64,000 bases of DNA from Apostichopus japonicus (lineage: Eukaryota > Echinodermata > Holothuroidea > Aspidochirotida > Stichopodidae), in contig NC_092562.1 in assembly GCF_037975245.1 (NCBI RefSeq), forward strand, positions 25,925,054-25,989,053, in the 5' to 3' direction. The notes beneath the pieces were generated by a model, which was not told where the DNA came from, did no database searches, and saw only the letters and a list, made by a program, of their open reading frames with translations. The translations under genes and the position numbers were made by a program. How positions within the stretch are numbered: the stretch's first letter is position 1; each line of letters begins with the position of its first letter. Shown here piece by piece: positions 59,020 to 64,000 of the stretch.

Positions 59020-59285
59020 ATATTACTGTCATTCGTTTTACTTGATTGCCGACATTCACAACATATCCAGACATCATGTAATGGTTCAATAATTCAATTT
59101 TAAGTACAGTATTTTATGCTGGCATTTTGTCTCGACACTCGTTTTACTTGATTACCGACATTCCCAGATTATCTCTACACATTGTTGGAGGGGCTCAATG
59201 AAACCAGTTTAAAAGTGCAGTATTTTTATACTGGTACTTTGTCTAGACACTCGACGTTGTACTTGATTTCCGACATTCACAGCGT
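59020..59285. repeat. Tandem repeat of about 110 bp, three copies
   Basis: CTTGATTxCCGACATTC recurs at 59041, 59147 and 59262, with TTTTGTCTCGACACTCG between copies. It lies inside the 57176-59855 element. Confidence 0.75.
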
Positions 59286-59329
59286 ATATGCATAGCCTAT
59301 AAGTATAACATTATAACATTTTAAAAGTT

Positions 59330-59462
59330 GTTTACCGTGCAGCCTCCTATTCGTATGAGTTGTACTAACGCACATGTAATCTGATAGGCTGGCTGTGGGA
59401 GATACGGTAGCTTATAAAACAAGGTTTCCACAAGTTTGCGTTTGGTGACTCCAAATGGACTT
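59330..59462 (-). repeat. Dispersed repeat end, minus-strand copy
   Basis: Inverted counterpart of 47495-47632: GGGAGATACGGTAGCTTATA then AAACAAGGTTTCCACAA. It lies inside the 57176-59855 element. Confidence 0.82.
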
Positions 59463-59855
59463 GGACCTCCAAGACCCCTATTGTTTTTGGTGCAGGTGTG
59501 TATAGCCACGTACAGTAGACTGACCTGTGTTTATTTAATGTATCAAAATGGTGGTTCGGGCCATTTCTATAGTAACAGCTAGTTCTGTTATACTAACACC
59601 TTTCTAGTGTACTGAAGTCATCGAAACCTCAATGCATTTTGCATTCTGGTTTACATTACGCGGTTGAGCAATTTTGAACAGCGCCGATAGCAACAACGTA
59701 AGTTTAGACAACGACGTATGGTTAGACAACGGAAGTTAAAATAACAACGTGAGTTTGAGCAACAACGTGGTAAAACAGCAGCAACAACTTTAGTTTAGAC
59801 TGCAACAAACTTAGTTTAGACAACGAAATATGGTTGCCCTTTTCGCGTTCCATAC

Positions 59856-60123
59856 TGAAGCACTCCTTGCCAAAATTTTGGCTGGCTGCCTACATACCTC
59901 AGGCTCAAAGACTTCTAAGAATCGGCAAGTGCTGATTGGCTATAGGGCTCTCATGCTTACAGTTCAACAGTTAATAAAAACTCCCAGTCCTGCTTTAATT
60001 CCACTAACAGCCTCTGCAGAGCTTAACCACAAATGTAAACAAACACTGCAGAGACTGGGAGACAAATTAAAGGAGCTTTGGCAAAAGGTGAAGGCTCAGA
60101 TTTTTTTAAACAATGGGGATTAA
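59856..60123 (+). pseudogene. Unidentified coding-like fragment after the foldback element
   Basis: An open frame ends with TAA at 60121. It reads KNRQVLIGYRALMLTVQQLI and ends in a Lys/Leu-rich helix-like stretch (LGDKLKELWQKVKAQIF). I do not recognise it. Base composition looks more gene-like than its surroundings. The frame stays open across the insertion if the element and one TGAA are removed. It may be the remnant of an exon, or chance. Confidence 0.25.
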
Positions 60124-60405
60124 TTGTTATTAATTAACTTTTGACCAAAAATTATTAGGCATCATCTTATTCATACACAATCCAACAATCATCAGTTCAA
60201 CTTTGAATATGATCCATCAAAATCTTGAGGACATTGAGATATTTGAAAATATTACAAAGAATGACCCCTGATGACCCCCTAAATGACATTTGACCTCAAT
60301 TTTCCGAACACCCCTCATAACCCTCATCCCGAGGAACGTTGTGACCAAGTTTCATTATAACTGGCCATACACTGTACGAACAGGAGTAATTTGAAAATAT
60401 AGGGC

Positions 60406-61735
60406 GGCGGCCCGGGCGCGAATTTTTTTTCCCAAACAGGTTTACCTATGAGCGTAAAATCCTGCCTCCTGATTGGTTCAGAGGTATACGCATCATGAAT
60501 ATTCATGAGCTGAGCTCACAGCACTGTGGCTGAGCTGCAAATGCCTAGTATATGTATTACGCAAGCGCGTGGACTTCAGTTACGCTGGCCATTTAGGGTG
60601 TACAAAATGTATGTGAGCTGTGGTGTGAGGGGATTTTTATAGGACAAACTAAAACGAATGACACCGAAACGAATGACAGCGAATAATCGAATGACAATTG
60701 ACTTTGTACAGGGATTCGCGAATGACAACGTAGGACGCCTAGGACGGTGGTGAGAAGAGATAGAATGATTAACGGAGTGGTGTAAATGCGGTTATTGGTT
60801 TCCTGCGCAAAAATGATTTGAGGAAAATCGCATGTTACGTGGTTGCAGGGTTTTGGTGTAATTTACGGATAGAAACCACGCACTTCACGTTTCTAACAAT
60901 TAATATCGGAAAAATGATGTTAAATTCACTTTTTAAAATCAGACTTACAATTTCGCTTACTATAAGGTGCGTTTGTATCTTGTCACGTTCTTTACTAGAT
61001 ATGTAAGCCAGTATCGCACTTCGCGTTCACTCGGTTTGCGTGGCTTTAATCGTGGAGTTAAATACAGTCTGAACTGTGATATCCGGTTGAAGCAAGTGTC
61101 TGTGCTGTCATTCACTGCCATTCGCTTTTGAGTCAACGCAATTTTTTAGTGTGTACAACATATGTCATTCGTTATGTGTAACGCAATTGTCATTCGTTTT
61201 AGTAACACCCGATTTTTATTGGGAGAAGGGGGGGGGGGGTGTATGTGTGTTTGTGAACATTTCTGGTTGTTCTGGTGCATGTTTGGTTTGTATAGTTTTC
61301 CACATCTATTTTTTACACTGCAGATTTTTTGACAAAGAGTTCATTTACAGTACACACACTTAGTTTCCAATTTCACACATAGGCTAAATACATACAAACA
61401 CTCTCTTTCTTTCTCTCTCTCCCTCTCCACCCACCTACCTACCCCTCCCCCTCTCCCTCTCTCTAAACACACACCCACCTACCCTCATGTATTTACAAAC
61501 ACATAAGCAACAAATGCACCTACCTTCATGCAGTGTACGTACACAGCTACACAGCTAGCTGGCATATAGCATGCTATGAGCAGCTTCGACTTGTGTCACG
61601 CGCATGCGTAATACTACTAGTATCTTTGCAGCTCAGCTCATGAATATTCATGATGCGTATACCTCTGAACCAATCAGGAGGCAGGATTTCACGCTCATAG
61701 GTAAACCTGTTTGGGAAAAAAATTCGCGGCCCGGG
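60406..61735. mobile_element. 1.33-kb inverted-repeat element with nested inner repeats
   Basis: Ends of about 140-165 bp are inverted copies (GGTTTACCTATGAGCGTAAA, TATACGCATCATGAATATTC and their complements at 61620-61710); the left end has a roughly 20-bp insertion. Inside, GAATGACA-rich sequence at 60651-60705 is inverted relative to 61106-61205. No coding frame is convincing. A CT-rich run (61395-61465) lies near the right end. Confidence 0.8.
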
Positions 61736-61879
61736 CCACAAAAGACCCTTAGTTGATCTTTGATGTCAAATTCATGAACACCCTGAAGGTAAAACTTCCA
61801 TAGTACTATCGTAACAAACCCTCAACATTGTACCATGGAATCTGTAGGAGAAGAAGCATTTTGCGTATTTCCACAAAAT

Positions 61880-62092
61880 GGCCCATTACGGCCCACAGGT
61901 GACCATTGACCCCAAATTTCGGACCATCTCTGATGGCCCTATACCCAATGGTCCTTGTGTCCAAGTTTCATGAAATTCCATTGAATACTGTGTGAGTGGG
62001 AGCGGTTTTACCAATTGTTGACGGATAGAGTGATAGCGTGATAGACGCCGCACTGTAACAATAGCTCACACCAGCATGCTGGTATGAGCTAA
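61880..62092. repeat. Interspersed repeat tail ending in a palindrome
   Basis: CCAAGTTTCATGAAATTCC and a similar CCAAGTTTCATTATAACTGG at 60337 suggest repeated units on both sides of the 60406-61735 element, which probably inserted into this repeat. It ends with the near-perfect 28-bp palindrome at 62063-62090 centred on CCAGCATGCTGG. Confidence 0.6.
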
Positions 62093-62209
62093 AAATGGAG
62101 TTGTCGGTGTAAGGGGTAGGGTGAGGCGCACCTCCCCTCTGTAATCTTCGATCTGTCACTGGCTACCCAGTGTATATAATAGGGATCAGCGCTGTAATTA
62201 TGACTGTTC

Positions 62210-62372
62210 CTCTTTCTCTTCCCGAGGTCTTGGCGTTTATCTTCTACTTCCTCCTTTTCTCCTTTTTCTCTCTTTCTTCTTTTTCTTTTCCCTTCCTTCC
62301 TCTCCTCCTTTTCTTTTTTCTCCCTCTTTTTCCCTTTTTTCTTCTCTTTTTTTCTCTCCTCTTTTCCTTACC
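62210..62372 (+). repeat. Long polypyrimidine tract
   Basis: About 160 bp of almost pure C and T on the plus strand, ending just before the right hAT-type end at 62397-62412. Confidence 0.9.
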
Positions 62373-62412
62373 CGGGGGGCGCGCCCCCAACGCCCCCCTG
62401 GATACGCGCCTG

Positions 62413-62515
62413 ACATAAGACAATTTGGCAGTATGAAAGTCCAAAGTTTTCCTGTTTTGCTGTTTGCGGATGGTTTTGTCCTTCTTGAATCGTATCATTA
62501 TTTTGCTGAAACTTG
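62413..62515. repeat. Duplicated NAT upstream region, right half
   Basis: ATAAGACAATTTGGCAGTAT matches 54681 onwards, and GCTGTTTGCGGATGGTTTT plus TTGAATCGTATCATTATT match 54870-54920; the stretch between is deleted relative to the NAT copy. Confidence 0.85.
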
Positions 62516-63554
62516 ATAGTTTCAATGGTAAGAACATAAAGGGAACCCCCATCACTTATTGGAACTATGGATTTTTCGAAAGATTAGTTTAATTAACAAA
62601 GATGTGTATTTCAAAGAAATATTTTGGAAGGTAAGTTGGTAAAGTATTGGCTGCTTTGGTATAAATATCTGGATTTTTCAATAAGCTTATTTTGACTTGA
62701 ATCGATTTTGCGTCGATATCTTTTATCGTTTTTCTCTGTCTACAGGTACAAGTATGTCTTTGATTGTCCGTTGTATGCATTATCAACGAGCAATACAGAG
62801 CAAATGAAGGAAAAAAGGAACAGCATTTGATTGTGGCGTGTTCCTTAACTATAAGCGTCATTAAATTACCATCATCATTACATACTTAACAAGAACTAAG
62901 TATAAGATTGTTCCTGGTAGCTTGGTTCGTTTCCGATGATATTACTTCAGACAGCAGCTTAATGCATATGCTCAGTCATACCTAGCAACACCCAGGATCT
63001 CTGAATGCAAATTTGCAAATATTGAAATGCAAATATTTATCCAAGGACTGTTATTATTAATTATCGGATCGGAGTTTTTAGAAACGACTTTTTTAACATT
63101 ATCTGTAAAGTATATTTTGTAATCCCAATCCTGGTAGACAACGAACGAAAAGTGGATGTAAGAAAAAGAGGATGTAAGACTAATTAGATTTTACTAATTA
63201 AATACCACAATGTGTATCGACAAATGTAACTGCACATTGCATGGGAATCAATTTGAAAGTTACGTGAAGATTATTTCCCCTTTCTTTGTTTCACCAATAA
63301 GTAACCCATCCCCGAAATATGGTTAGAAGGCAACATGTATAACATAATAAATACGTAATGGTTGGGTATTACTATTGTTGTCCCTAAAATGCAGTCAAAT
63401 TAAACAATGTTTGAACTGGCCTCTAATTCATCATGAAATTACATGCCAGTGTTTCTGTCTTACATTATTCAGGATATCTGCAGATATCTACTAAATTACT
63501 TTTAACTTGAGGTCTCATAAAAACAGAGCAAATAAGGTATTTAGAAATATAAGC

Positions 63555-63606
<52 letters not shown>

Positions 63607-64000
63607 ATAGCCCAAGTGTTTATATACTAACCAATTCTCAAGGTTAATGCATGATTTCGTTATAACCCAGAACTATTGATATGAACGAAAGAGTTTATAA
63701 AGCATAAACAAGCAGACACGCGACTATTAAGTGACTTTATTACTGAAATTTTATTTTAGTGTGAAGGTCAATTCTGTTTTGCTAGTTAAATATATGGGTT
63801 TTGCAATTAAAGTTAATATGAACTCAACAGTATCTAGTGAAATTAATATTCCACTTGTCGAAATGATTAAGTGGGTAAGTTAAAAGAAAATTCCGTTTCC
63901 AAATGTTCGGTTTTTGAAGATTGTATTGATTAACTCATTAACTCGTAGTTCTACAACATTTCCAAACCTCTGCATAACATAATATCAGTCAGCTGTTGTT
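62516..64000. other. AT-rich non-coding sequence with a CT/TA microsatellite
   Basis: I see no supportable gene. A CT run followed by a TA run lies at 63556-63602. Confidence 0.7.

Larger units (their letters stand above)
57176..59855. mobile_element. 2.68-kb foldback-type element
   Basis: Long inverted ends begin GTATGGAACGCGAAAAGGGC and extend for more than 130 bp, with internal tandem units such as GTTGATGTCTAAACTCAC (57280-57480) and the complement at 59690-59820. TGAA flanks both ends (57172-57175, 59856-59859). No transposase frame is visible. Internal repeated ends resemble foldback elements. Confidence 0.72.
55341..62412. mobile_element. About 7.07-kb insertion bounded by hAT-type inverted ends
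   Basis: Left end CAGGGACGTATCCAGG, right end CCTGGATACGCGCCTG: inverted, 14 of 16 matching. Removing the block joins the two halves of the duplicated NAT upstream segment, leaving two extra bases. There is no transposase frame and no 8-bp target duplication, so it could also be two element ends brought together by rearrangement. Smaller elements are nested inside. Confidence 0.55.

Noticed and set aside
62170-62418. 82-codon Phe/Leu/Ser-rich frame and the Lys/Arg-rich minus-strand frame
   Set aside because: Translation of a polypyrimidine tract.
1-64000. CRISPR arrays, bacterial operons or phage genes
   Set aside because: Introns, metazoan domains and transposon types show animal nuclear DNA; the regular repeats here are minisatellites without spacers.

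Overview
The window is animal nuclear DNA. It is AT-rich, its genes are split by GT-AG introns, and much of it is tandem repeats and non-autonomous DNA transposons. The gene families (ten-cysteine Ly6/uPAR domains, an FN3 receptor with a tyrosine-kinase-like cytoplasmic region, ECM29-type HEAT repeats, an arylamine N-acetyltransferase-like gene) suit a marine invertebrate. An invertebrate deuterostome such as an echinoderm is my guess; the sequence does not prove it.

Positions 76-44657 (+) read as one very large gene whose 5' end lies outside the window. I can place 52 exons with consistent splice phases, encoding at least 5,184 residues up to a TAA at 44655. The extracellular part (76-28610) holds ten Ly6/uPAR (LU) domains, each split over two exons. 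Nine of them are followed by a Ser/Thr/Pro-rich, mucin-like exon, and the tenth by a fibronectin type III domain. Six of the mucin exons are built from an 81-bp (27-residue) minisatellite. Modules 4-7 (9.6-21.2 kb) are near-identical down to their introns, so the expansion is recent. A membrane helix follows (exon 31), then a tyrosine-kinase-like domain that has lost its catalytic HRD aspartate, glycine loop and beta3 lysine (exons 32-39). The same frame then continues into about 567 residues resembling the middle of ECM29, the proteasome adaptor and scaffold (exons 40-52), ending in a stop well before the ECM29 C-terminus. If this is one transcript, it is a transmembrane mucin-like pseudokinase receptor with a proteasome-adaptor-like tail. 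I know of no described protein with that architecture, and it is the main discovery candidate here.

44.7-53.5 kb has no supportable gene. It holds a 140-bp tandem repeat, nested hAT-type elements (one with a perfect 8-bp target duplication), a roughly 320-bp satellite-like array split by a 469-bp inverted-repeat element, and a tRNA-like sequence.

53536-54426 (-) is an intact single-coding-exon arylamine N-acetyltransferase-like gene. Its upstream region is duplicated at 55.16 kb, and that copy is split by about 7 kb of transposon-derived DNA (55341-62412) which itself contains a small hAT element and two foldback-type elements. From 62.5 kb to the end I see only AT-rich non-coding DNA with a CT/TA microsatellite.
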